Shown: positions 55,128 to 64,000 of the stretch, in pieces | Layout of the letters: each line of letters begins with the position of its first letter | How positions within the stretch are numbered: position 1 is the stretch's first letter | Assembly: GCF_963855985.1 (NCBI RefSeq) | Contig: NC_087098.1 | Location: 15,396,501-15,460,500 of the forward strand | From: Ostrinia nubilalis | Lineage: Eukaryota > Arthropoda > Insecta > Lepidoptera > Crambidae | Direction of reading: 5' to 3' | Length of the DNA stretch: 64,000 nt | The notes under the pieces: generated by a model | The model's database searches: none | What the model saw: only the letters and a program-made list of their open reading frames with translations | Told to the model about the DNA's origin: nothing | Translations under genes and position numbers: made by a program

Positions 55128-55412
55128 TCACGTCACGACTAGTACCTGTGAGATGGGTCGCGAACTAGCGGAGCTAATTCTACGACCGTCTCGAATGGGA
55201 ACTAAAACACCAATGGCGAGAATATCGAAACCTAGTTTCGAGCTACCGTTGGTGGCGCTAGTGTCGTTAATTGAGGCGTGCTTAGGCGGTGGGGGGACCG
55301 GAGCGGAAGTCACGTGGGCAGATTATACGTCAAAACTAGTACTCAAACAGGAAAAGACAGACACTACTCTCATTATAAAGGCTTCATTATAAAGGCTTCG
55401 AATAACGGTACA
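55128..55412 (-). repeat. Distal copy of the 195-bp inverted duplication, containing a GC-rich open stretch
   Basis: 55211-55405 is the exact reverse complement of 48470-48664. On the minus strand the frame 55325-55146 reads TSAPVPPPPKHASINDTSAT, then KLGFDILAIGVLVPIRDGRR and ISSASSRPISQ before a CACAG|GTACTAG donor-like site. GC is near 51%. No acceptor was found between the upstream in-frame stop and this frame, so an exon is not established. This copy extends past the duplicated part, so it is probably the source. Confidence 0.6.
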
Positions 55413-55798
55413 GTACTGTTTAATTATACATTATTATATTTCATGCTACATTTAGGACGAGAAAAGATTAGCAACGCTTGTTAAAAACAACTGTTCCAAT
55501 TTGAACAAGATGATTGCGTTTTATACCTATTCTGAAGTTATTTTTCTTTTCATGCATCAATGTGTCAAAAATGACTCGTGAGAAGAGTCAATGTTTTTTT
55601 AAGTATTATTAAAATGATTTGAACGCTGTCTCTTAAACAATTTAAAAGTAGGTTCAATATAGATTAATTGATTAATCAGTGAAATGTTTAAAATTACAGT
55701 AAAATATTTTTATGCGAAAAAAATTATGCAAAAGTATGGTTCTTCTATTCCGTGTGAGGTAGATGATGAAGTCTAAAGGGTTGACAAAGACTAATCGT

Positions 55799-55918
55799 TA
55801 ATAAAGGTAGCGGGAAGGTGCTGGATGCAGGCCGCCACTAACCGGCCATTGTGGAAATCATTGGGCGAGGCCTATGTTCAGCAGTGGACGTCCTATGGCT
55901 GAAATGATGATGATGATG
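55799..55918 (+). repeat. RTE 3' fragment
   Basis: AATAAAGGTAGCGGGAAGGT to GTCCTATGGCTGAAATGATG with a GATGATGA tail. Confidence 0.8.
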
Positions 55919-56589
55919 AATCGTTAATATGCCTTCCTCATTACAATACAGTTGTAACGCTGTTGCATACACAGAAATCGCAAAGAATCACAAGATGGAG
56001 TTCTACAATTAATAGCAATTATCGCCATCTTAATTGTGCATAGTTACGAGGAATAATGGATTTTTTTTATACACACATAACAGGTTTGTAAATCGCCTTA
56101 ATGTTTTGTTGTACGATGAAAATAAACCCTAATCTCAAATAAGGCGTGGATAATTCTTCCGCGATTTTGAAATGATTATTCATGAGACCGAGATTCTAGA
56201 AAAATAACGCGAATTAAAGTCTTTGGACATGATGACGGCCAGCTCAATATTGTTCGATCAGTGTAATTTTGTGCTGTCATCGTAACTGGAAATCACTAAT
56301 AAACCACTTATGGTCCGATACAAATACTGATATTGTGTAACTACTAACCTATGGACTCGGCATATCAACGAACCCATTGTTGGAATTACCCGGCTTTTAC
56401 CCGTGGTCCCCCCAACATGTCCCCCTGGTGGGTCCACGGGTAATTTTTTTTACCCGTTGTCCCACCGTTCTGAACAGTGTTTGCCAGTGGGTCTACGGGT
56501 AATTTATTTTAACCATGGTCCCGTTAAAGTTCCTTGAGTGTAGTTAAATAAACAAGGAAATCTCATCAATGAGTAGGTACGGATATGTG
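55919..56589. other. Gene-free stretch with two tandem hairpins
   Basis: TTTACCCGTGG...CCACGGGTAA (56397-56442) and TTTACCCGTTG...CTACGGGTAA (56449-56502) are two adjacent related hairpins. Otherwise nothing recognised. Confidence 0.5.
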
Positions 56590-57473
56590 TATTAGAAATT
56601 CAGGTCAACTCCGGAAATAACACCCACAGGATCCAATCAATTACTATATTTCTCTTCGTACAGAAATTTACAAGATTGATAAAACAAGCGCCGCACGCGT
56701 CATGCTCCGATGGCCGCCGGCGACAGATTGGCGCCTGCTTTCAAAACAGGACTGTCTAAGGCAAAATATTCGTTGAACGACTATACAATGTAGGTAATTT
56801 CAAATGTTATTAATAAAATGGAAGCCTGATTGCTAACAGACGGCCATTCTGCCGCGGGGATGTCCCCATCCCCAAATCCAGCTCGGCCATTCATCACGTG
56901 GGTATGTCCTCATACCATTCTTATGCTAAACTAGTGCAGTAAAACAATTTAACAATAATTTTAATTTTGCATAGGTGGTGATAAATGAAGGAACACAAAA
57001 TTACATACAAAAACAAAATAAATAATAATCATCACTCCAGTAATTCACATATTATCACTTACATTATTCAAGTAAGATCTCAAATCTCGTTAATTTGATT
57101 AAGACAACCTAATAATTGTAATATTTTGTATATTATTATATTTTATATAATTATTATTGTAAATATTTTGTGTATCTTTAGAAATACTTTGATTACCACT
57201 ATTAATTATGTTGACTTTCCAAAATTAGCCTCATTTTGTATAATTCAATTTCATATCATTATGTATGACAAAACAATATAATTCCTATGTATGTAACTAT
57301 AACAAAACCAATATAATTCCTATATAAGTATTAAGTATGTACAACAAAACAATTTCATTAGTTTATGCTGCTTAGTTAAGTAAACTTAATAACAATCAAA
57401 TATCACTCGGTAATTGATTTTATATACGCATAATTATTTATTTAACTTAGGACAGTTTTAGTTGATAGTTCAG

Positions 57474-57726
57474 TGCCACACTAGGGGCAATCACAACACT
57501 TTTCACCATTTGCCACACTGGGGGCGTCACATTTGCCACACTGGGGCATCACATATTTATCACACTGGGGACATTTATTTATTTCACATCACTTAAAATT
57601 ACCACACTGGGGCATCACATATTTATTTACCACACTGGGGACATCACATATTTGCCACACTGGGGCACTCATCACATTTGCCACACTGGGGCATTCATTA
57701 CATATTTGCCACACTGGGGCACCACA
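57474..57726. repeat. Array of nine GCCACACTGGGGC motifs in the gypsy LTR/3' region
   Basis: CACACTGGGG occurs eight times exactly (57513, 57537, 57561, 57603, 57631, 57656, 57682 and about 57709) and once as CACACTAGGGG (57477). Each is followed by a CATCACAT-like spacer, at intervals of roughly 24-42 bases. Confidence 0.85.
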
Positions 57727-58060
57727 TTTTTAGTTCACCAAAATAATAATTATATACACTCAATCACGAATTAATCATTCACGCTTGGAAATTAAGATGA
57801 TCATTTTCATATTAGAAATGTAGCAGTACCACAACAAGGGGTTAACATAGACTTATCACTTGAAATCGTGTATCCTCTGCACGAGTGGAAGGTTCATATA
57901 CGAGAACCTAGATACTCGCATCAGCGTGCATCGGCTAAACCATCTTTAGTTGATCCTCTCAAAATGTTTCAGAAAGCACCTGGGCTGTAAATGTCAGGAT
58001 AGGAAAGGAGGTTATAGCATGCTAATTGTAAATTATAAGAAAAATCATGTATAAAGTTAT

Positions 58061-59623
58061 TTACTCCGAAGAAGACTCATCGCTATTCGAGCCAGCATCA
58101 CTAACCGAATTAGAAGTATTCATATCAACACTGATCCATGGTTTCAAATGATCAGCAGGGAATATATTTTTATATTTACGGTTCGAGTGTCCTACAATAT
58201 TTGATACTTCATATCTATCCTTCTCCAATACACCTGAAACCCTAAAAGGGCCTTTGAACTTAGGGGCTAGCTTTTTGCTTTTACCTTTATCAGGGTTATT
58301 GTTTGGTATCATTACCAAATCACCTTCTTGAAATATTTTTGTTGGTGCTCTATTATTATCAAATAATTTCTTCATCTTTTCTTGATTATCATGTATAGTA
58401 TCTTGTACCGTTTTTCTAAGTTCTTCTCTTTCTATATCTGTCATCTGTTCAGTTTGATCTAAGGCCCCTTTTATTATTCCCTCTGAATGTCCTATTGTCT
58501 TTTGTCCGAACACAACTTCAGCAGGAGACTTTCCTGTACTTTTATTGACTGTATTATTTAAACTCCACTGTAGTCTACCTAATTGAGCATCCCAGTCCTT
58601 TTCATCTCGACCGTGGTTCATTGCCGCCAGAGAGTTCAAAATAGTGCGATTGTACCTTTCAATCTGTCCGTTCGCTCGCGGCGTTGCCACGGCATTACAT
58701 ACGTGCTTGGTTCCAATAGCACTCGTAAAATTTTTAAACTCTCCAGAGGTGAAACTTGTGCCCTGATCTGAGATAATTACTTTAGGTTGTCCAAATACCG
58801 AGAAAATATCTTCTAGCACCTTAATCGTGGATTTAGATTTTGTGTTTCTTACACCCTTTATAAAAATGAATTTACTAAATGCATCAATAATTCCCAGAAT
58901 ATAGCAATTCCCACGTTTGCTTTTCACAAATGGACCTAGATGATCCAAGTGAATAGTGTGGAAAATTGCCTTGATTTTAGGTATCGGATGTAGTGAGCCA
59001 CTTTTCTTTCCAGCCAATTCCTTGTTATATGCGCAATTTATACATGCCTTGACATACTTCTTGACAAAGCGGTTCATTTTTGGGAACCAATAGTCTGACT
59101 TAATTTTTTCCAAAGTTTTCTCGAAAGAAAAGTGACCCGCTTCATCATGATTCATTTGACATATTCTCCAACGAGCAGAATTTGGTACAACCCATTTTAA
59201 TTTATTTCCGACTTTCCTGTAGATATTATTATCGCGTGTTACATAATTTAATTGAATGTCCTTAAGATCATTATCACCTGTCTCTAAGATATTCTTAATA
59301 TTTTTTAAATTTGAGTCTGACATCTGAACGGTTTGAAGCCAATCTTTTGTGGTAATATTCAAAATTTCAATTTCTTCTTGTTCCAAGATAGGAGCCGGAT
59401 TCCGACTTAGCGCATCCACATGCTGCATACTGTGACCTGGTCTGTACTCAATGGAGAAATTATATTCTTGGAGAATAAGCCACCATCTAGCAACCTTTGG
59501 CAACAAATCACGTTTCGTCAACGTGGAGCGTAAGGCGTTGCAGTCAGTAATGACTTTAAATTCGATGCCAATCAAATAAACACGAAACCTTCTCAGCGAC
59601 ATCACAACGGCCATGGTCTCTAA
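58061..59623 (-). pseudogene. Gypsy pol, 3' part: RNase H end and integrase
   Basis: Same frame as the upstream gag-pol, separated from it by one TAA. From the first ATG (59614): RNase H end (TDCNALRSTL, YRPGHSMQHVDALSRNP), then the integrase HHCC zinc finger (H...H near residues 155-160 and CINCAY near 191). The core follows with catalytic Asp ~225 (LDHLG), Asp ~284 (SDQGTSF) and Glu ~319 (NGQIE), a DD35E spacing. A C-terminal GPFRV-like segment and an acidic Ser tail end at 58061. All catalytic residues are present. Split only because of the stop codon in RNase H. Confidence 0.92.
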
Positions 59624-62600
59624 TTAATAAGAGTGCCAGAACTCTTCTTCTTTGGTGGTCTGCCGACTGAAGTACGCGACTGGCCGCAGTGGTGACTCTT
59701 CGTTAGGTTTCTGTAAAAGTATTCCGCCTACGCCCACCTTACTAGCGTCACAATGCACCTCTGTAATAAACTCAGCATTGTATAATGCTAGCACTGGTCT
59801 TGTAATGAGCTTTGACTTAATATTGAGAAATGCTGCCTCTTGTTCCTCACCCCATACCCACGGCACATCTGCCTTAGTCAGTTTCGTTAGGGGCTTAGCA
59901 ATGCAAGCAAAATTATAAACAAATCGTCGGAAAAAACTTGCCAGTCCGACAAATTGTCTTACCTGGTGTACATTGCTTGGACGGGGAAACTCTTGTACAG
60001 CCTGTATCTTTGTACTACCGGGCTTAAGGCCTTCTTCTGATATTTCAAATCCTAAGTAATCAAGCTTAGATTGGAAAAAGAAGCATTTTTTTAGGTTTAG
60101 CGTAAGGTTAGCGTCTTTTAGTAGTTGAAAAATGGATTCAAGCTTATCAAACATTTCATCTGTAGTACTGGCTGTGCATAAAAGATCATCAAGATAAGGT
60201 ATGGCTAAATCAAAGCGTTTTGCACCAAGGGCTTTATTAATCATGCTTTGAAATACAGCCGGTGCATTCACGAGGCCAAAGGGCATTCGAGTATACTCGT
60301 AATGCCCATCGGGAGTTACGAAACCTGTTATGTGACGTGAGTCTTCAGCCACAGGGATTTGATGATAGCCTGATGCAAGATCTAGACTAGTGAATAGTGA
60401 TTTTCCACTTAATCGGTCCAATTGATCATCAATGACTGGCATGGGGTAGCTATCTTTAATAGTCTTTTTGTTCAGTGCCCTGTAATCGACGCACAGGCGA
60501 GATTCACCATTTTTCTTCTTCACTAGGACAATTGGGCTAGAGTACGCTGACTGAGATTCTCTTATAACCCCATTCGACAACAGGTCACCTACTATTTCCC
60601 TTACTTTAGCCCGTTCGCTAAACGGTAGTCGATATGGCTTATAAGTGACAGGTGCAGAGTCGTTTAACCTAATAGTCATCTCGGTTATGTTGGTAAGACC
60701 AAGCTCGCATGGAGTCAATGCGAAGCAATCTCTAAAGTTATTCAACAATTGAACCAGACGATCTTTTTCAGATTCACTGATTCCTGGTCCGATGTTTATC
60801 ATGTCTAACGTAATTGGACATTTGGTTTTAGGTTGCGATGTAACTGGTTCATTATCTAAGTTTACTTTGTTGACGTCAAATGATAGTGCACCTGAAGAAA
60901 GTACGCGATTCTGTGGAAATTTTATAGCTCGAGCCAGTAACTTACTATTTTTGAAACAAAGAGGATTTTTTGAAGAGTTTATAATTACAAGTTGACCCCT
61001 ACTATTATGAAGTTGGTACACCCCTTGCAATAGAACATACTGATTATCGGGCTTCATACAGATACTTCCTGGTACGAATAATGATCCTGTATATTCTTCA
61101 TCGGTTCGTATACTTACAGTGTTCATCCCTACTTGCAATGTTACTCCCTGACAGCAGTAAATACTTATTCTTTCTGCCTCTGAATCATCACAGTATAAGT
61201 TTAAGGTAGAATTAGTTTTGTAAGCTACAACTGTTGGTAATTCAGTCAAAGATTGTCCGATTAAAACATCAGTATCTAATAAATCATCTTCGACCACGTA
61301 GATTTCGACATCTGCTTCTACAGCATCAACTACGATATTAACAGTGCTTTTGCCAAGGGGCACCACACTTCCTGAAGCAAATCCTTTAATAACGGGTAAC
61401 CCTGATTTAATTAGTGGTAAATAAGATTCCTCTGCTACGCTCTTACGTACTAATGTACATTGACTTCCAAAGTCAATGTATGCCGACCGCTTTATATTAT
61501 TTAATGTTACAGATTTAAAATACTTGCCATTTGTCGAGTCTCCAGGTGTAATTTTTAAAACTTTCTTCACGGGCTCCACTTTACTGTCTGAACTGTCTTT
61601 GATATTAATATTGGTTCTATCCCGGATATTATTAATTAATTCACATTTAAGGCTGTCATGTCCAAAACGAGAGCACTTATCACACCGTTTTCTAGGTTTT
61701 GTACACGTGCGCGAGGTGTGACCTACTTCGAGACAGTTGAAGCATTGAATTTGCCTAAAACCTTCGCGATTGGTAACAGTAGTTGCTTTCTGACTTCCCG
61801 CATTCAATAGTTTTTCTCCAGCCTTCGTATTTTGTTCATACCTATTTAATTGATTAGCTTTGCGGAGTACGTTGTTTTTCTTAGAAATTCGGCGGAGATA
61901 TTTCAGTAGTTGAGAAGGTCTTTTAAAACTTGAGCCTTGGGCATTGAGACGTATGTTAAAATCAAATATGCCGTTAATTATACAATCAACTGCATTACGT
62001 CCTTCTATACCACACATTTTCACCAATCTTGCCTTGTCATGGTAATAGTCTTCTAGTGATTCCTCCCTTCTACTTCTCCTTTCCAACATTTCCGAAAGTC
62101 GATCAGCATAATTGCGATCGTCGGGGAAAGATTTAACAATTTTCTTTTGCCATTCTCGCCAACTCAAGTTAATAGTACTCAAACCTTGGTACCATTTCTT
62201 GGCGTGGCCAGCTAATTTTGGAATTGCATAGAAAATTATTTGTTTGTCACTCCATTTATAAATTCTGGCAGTTTCGTTTACTTTACGTACCCAGTTAACG
62301 GCTGACTGGTCGTTTGCATCCGGGTTAAATTCAGGGATTACATGTTGTGCCCCTTCGAAGTGCTGATCAGCCTTACCGAACAAACGAGCAAATTTCTTGA
62401 GTACCCCATAGTCTCTAGACGTTTGAGATCTTGAGTAACGCCGTCTCTTCTGAGATTTTCTCAAACGGTACCTTTGACGTGATGGTCTTTCCGAATTCAA
62501 TCCAGACGATAGACTTCCCGATGTGGAAGTACTGGATCGCTGACGTTTTCTTTTTCCGAGTTGAACGCGTGAATCGTGGCTAGAATAGTCAGTACTTTCC

Positions 62601-62896
62601 ACTGAACCCGTAGTCGTACTAGTAGCATATCGTCGACGATCAGTCGAAGGTGTCCGTCTCCGCCGCCTTCGAGGGCTAGATTGAGAGGAACTACTATTGG
62701 AGCTCTCAGTGGAGGGTCGCCGACGACGCGATCTACTGCGGTATGTTTCACGTTTTCGTCGGTCCCTATTTTTCGGAGAAACTTCAGGCCGTAGCCTCCG
62801 CAGAGGGCGATCACGACGATCCCTACAGCGGGACGGCCTCGTATTTTTCCGATTATCTAAAGGTGGTGTATAACGAGAGATCTCCGACGAAGACAT
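59624..62896 (-). CDS. Gypsy gag-pol, 5' part: gag, protease, reverse transcriptase, start of RNase H
   Basis: 1,090 codons from an ATG at 62896. Residues ~15-170 are an Arg/Ser-rich basic region (RSRSRRRRPS, SRQRYRLRKSQKRRR). Residues ~185-330 are the capsid-like retrotransposon gag domain (HAKKWYQGLS, LEDYYHDKARLV). Two zinc knuckles lie at ~384-413 (CFNCLEVGHTSRTC, CDKCSRFGHDSLKC). The protease site at ~472 reads DFGS where D[ST]G is usual. Reverse transcriptase spans ~740-960 (CVDYRALNKKT, LDLASGYHQIPV, YLDDLLCT with catalytic YLDD). RNase H starts at ~1049 (VHCDASKVGVGG). Translation stops at a TAA (59626-59624) where relatives have Glu after HSY. Gag and pol are in one frame with no shift between them. 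Confidence 0.93.
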   Translation of the reverse strand: MSSSEISRYTPPLDNRKNTRPSRCRDRRDRPLRRLRPEVSPKNRDRRKRETYRSRSRRRRPSTESSNSSSSQSSPRRRRRRTPSTDRRRYATSTTTGSVESTDYSSHDSRVQLGKRKRQRSSTSTSGSLSSGLNSERPSRQRYRLRKSQKRRRYSRSQTSRDYGVLKKFARLFGKADQHFEGAQHVIPEFNPDANDQSAVNWVRKVNETARIYKWSDKQIIFYAIPKLAGHAKKWYQGLSTINLSWREWQKKIVKSFPDDRNYADRLSEMLERRSRREESLEDYYHDKARLVKMCGIEGRNAVDCIINGIFDFNIRLNAQGSSFKRPSQLLKYLRRISKKNNVLRKANQLNRYEQNTKAGEKLLNAGSQKATTVTNREGFRQIQCFNCLEVGHTSRTCTKPRKRCDKCSRFGHDSLKCELINNIRDRTNINIKDSSDSKVEPVKKVLKITPGDSTNGKYFKSVTLNNIKRSAYIDFGSQCTLVRKSVAEESYLPLIKSGLPVIKGFASGSVVPLGKSTVNIVVDAVEADVEIYVVEDDLLDTDVLIGQSLTELPTVVAYKTNSTLNLYCDDSEAERISIYCCQGVTLQVGMNTVSIRTDEEYTGSLFVPGSICMKPDNQYVLLQGVYQLHNSRGQLVIINSSKNPLCFKNSKLLARAIKFPQNRVLSSGALSFDVNKVNLDNEPVTSQPKTKCPITLDMINIGPGISESEKDRLVQLLNNFRDCFALTPCELGLTNITEMTIRLNDSAPVTYKPYRLPFSERAKVREIVGDLLSNGVIRESQSAYSSPIVLVKKKNGESRLCVDYRALNKKTIKDSYPMPVIDDQLDRLSGKSLFTSLDLASGYHQIPVAEDSRHITGFVTPDGHYEYTRMPFGLVNAPAVFQSMINKALGAKRFDLAIPYLDDLLCTASTTDEMFDKLESIFQLLKDANLTLNLKKCFFFQSKLDYLGFEISEEGLKPGSTKIQAVQEFPRPSNVHQVRQFVGLASFFRRFVYNFACIAKPLTKLTKADVPWVWGEEQEAAFLNIKSKLITRPVLALYNAEFITEVHCDASKVGVGGILLQKPNEESPLRPVAYFSRQTTKEEEFWHSY

Positions 62897-63978
62897 AATT
62901 TCAATAAAGTCGGTCTGTTGCAGTGGAGCTTTGTTTGTTCAATCATTTTAGTAATAATAATGTGATTTGTTAATTAAATGTAACAGGTGAGGTTAGTAAG
63001 GAAGAAACAAAGAAGAAAAATAGTTAATGAATGAAGTATTATATATATAACCAGTTTATTTGAAAGTAACTGTCTATAAAGTTTAAATCACTACCACTGT
63101 AAAAATATACTTTATTATAATTGCAAACGAACTGCCTAAGCCGGGAATCGAACTCGCGACTTTTCGCTTGCCGGGTGACTGCACTTAACCATTGCGTTGT
63201 TGATAGTTATCAAACATAATTAAATAAGAAAACAATAAATAAAACAAGTAAAATAAAATGAGGTTGTCCACAAAGTAAAGCATAGGTACGTATGTAATGT
63301 GTTTGCAATGTTTGTTACTTAATTATTAAATGGATTGGTTATCAATTTAATGTATTGATTTGAGTGTTAAATAAAAATGCATCAATTTTTATTAATTGAT
63401 TTACAGTGAGTTACTATACAAAAGACTCAGAATTATTGCCTACCTGATAAAACACTTCGCCCAAGTATTGGTGTTTAATTGCTTAAAATAATAATAAATA
63501 ATTTCCAACTATGATGTTTACTGTCTGTTTCGGAACAAAACCAATACAGTCATGTTCTTGTTCCAGGAACACAAATCAATAAGTACGTTTTGTTACATTG
63601 TAGGCATTATATTTTATTGCACAACATAGCAAAAATAAATCTATTATTCTACAAATGAGTTTAACCGCTAATCAATACTAGTACCTAATGTTACTAGCCA
63701 GACATTATTTTGAGTATTTTACCTCGCAGGGAATTCCTATTTTACCGACTTACTTGTTATTATACTTACTGGGCGAACAGGTAGGTAGATATTGTTATGT
63801 TTGATGTATGCTTGATTAAGATCAATAATTCTTAACGAAATACAAACGAATTCAGTATGCAATATTATATAAAAAAAACGAGGATTTAGAAGCAAACCGT
63901 ATTTATGGTACGAAAATATAATAATAAAATAGTGTACATACCACTTGGTTTTCTCCAACGTTCTTACCACTTCTGACT
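62897..63978 (-). other. Gypsy 5' leader
   Basis: About 1.08 kb of AT-rich, non-coding DNA between the gag start and the inner edge of the right LTR. It contains a tRNA-like stretch but no further open frame of note. Confidence 0.5.
63128..63205 (-). repeat. tRNA-like sequence (SINE head or tRNA pseudogene) in the gypsy leader
   Basis: The minus strand has an A-box-like CAATGGTTAAGTGCAG and, about 30 bases later, a B-box GAGTTCGATTCCCGGC (consensus GTTCRANTCC). The acceptor and T stems do not pair cleanly and no anticodon loop is convincing, so a functional tRNA is unlikely. Confidence 0.5.
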
Positions 63979-64000
63979 TATTAGAAATTCAGGTCAACTC

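Larger units (their letters stand above)
56590..64000 (-). mobile_element. Ty3/gypsy LTR retrotransposon, right LTR cut by the window edge
   Basis: Minus-strand element: leader 62897-63978, gag-pol 58061-62896, then ~1.4 kb to 56590. TATTAGAAATTCAGGTCAAC and the next two bases occur at both 56590-56611 and 63979-64000 (22 of 22 identical, then the window ends), so these mark the outer edge of the left LTR and the inner edge of the right LTR. The inner end of the left LTR was not located exactly. A TGG on the minus strand at 63969-63967 is a candidate primer-binding start. There is no env-like frame after pol. Confidence 0.8.

Noticed and set aside
57533..57733. 66-codon frame reading PHWGITYLSHWG repeats
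   Set aside because: A by-product of the CACACTGGGG array; the spacers vary in length so the frame is not maintained as a protein repeat would be.
62497..62814. 105-codon frame overlapping the gag N-terminus
   Set aside because: Same strand, alternative frame of an Arg/Ser repeat region, which naturally lacks stops; no independent support.
63128..63205. Functional tRNA gene
   Set aside because: A and B boxes are present but acceptor and T stems do not pair and no anticodon loop is convincing.

Overview
This is nuclear DNA of an insect, almost certainly a moth or butterfly. It is AT-rich, its genes have short introns with GT-AG borders, and it is crowded with repeat families typical of Lepidoptera: RTE fragments ending in GATGAT runs, Jockey- and CR1-like retroposons, Helitron-like short repeats and many MITEs. 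It also carries a tandem array of secreted carboxylesterases of the kind that expands in this order. No bacterial, organellar or CRISPR features were seen.

Layout. 1-0.6 kb: 5' part of a secreted proline-rich cuticle-type protein on the minus strand, with a TATA box and initiator. 0.6-8 kb: repeats, including a 1,627-bp fold-back Tc1 element with TA target duplications, an RTE copy, and a possible 28-nt microexon. 8.065-14.97 kb: a six-exon gene with twelve CxCxxC[ED]CxxC repeats and a C-terminal fibronectin-III-like segment; three of its five introns are filled by transposons. 15-25.5 kb: gene-poor, with TIR elements, a 178-bp tandem repeat split by a hAT MITE, Harbinger-type MITEs, RTE stubs and a Jockey tail. 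25.58-47.86 kb: four tandem plus-strand carboxyl/cholinesterase (CCE) genes with identical four-exon structure. CCE1 is frameshifted; CCE2, CCE3 and CCE4 are intact, with the Ser-Glu-His triad. A decayed Jockey element lies between CCE1 and CCE2, and further retroposons sit in introns and a 3' UTR. 48-56 kb: gene-poor DNA with an inverted duplication (195 bp identical), a CR1/Jockey RT stub, a 133-bp tandem array with conserved stem-loops and a 60-bp array. 56.59-64 kb: a minus-strand Ty3/gypsy element, complete but for its right LTR, which the window cuts; its gag-pol frame is broken by a single stop codon.

The CCE genes are paralogues from repeated tandem duplication, each with a signal peptide, so they would act as secreted esterases on ester substrates (odorants, hormones, diet toxins or pheromones). 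The Cys-rich/FN3 gene and the secreted proline-rich gene have no visible functional link to them. Most of the rest is mobile DNA at several ages, and nested insertions give relative dates. All exon borders were read by eye from splice signals and reading-frame continuity; no alignment or expression data were available.
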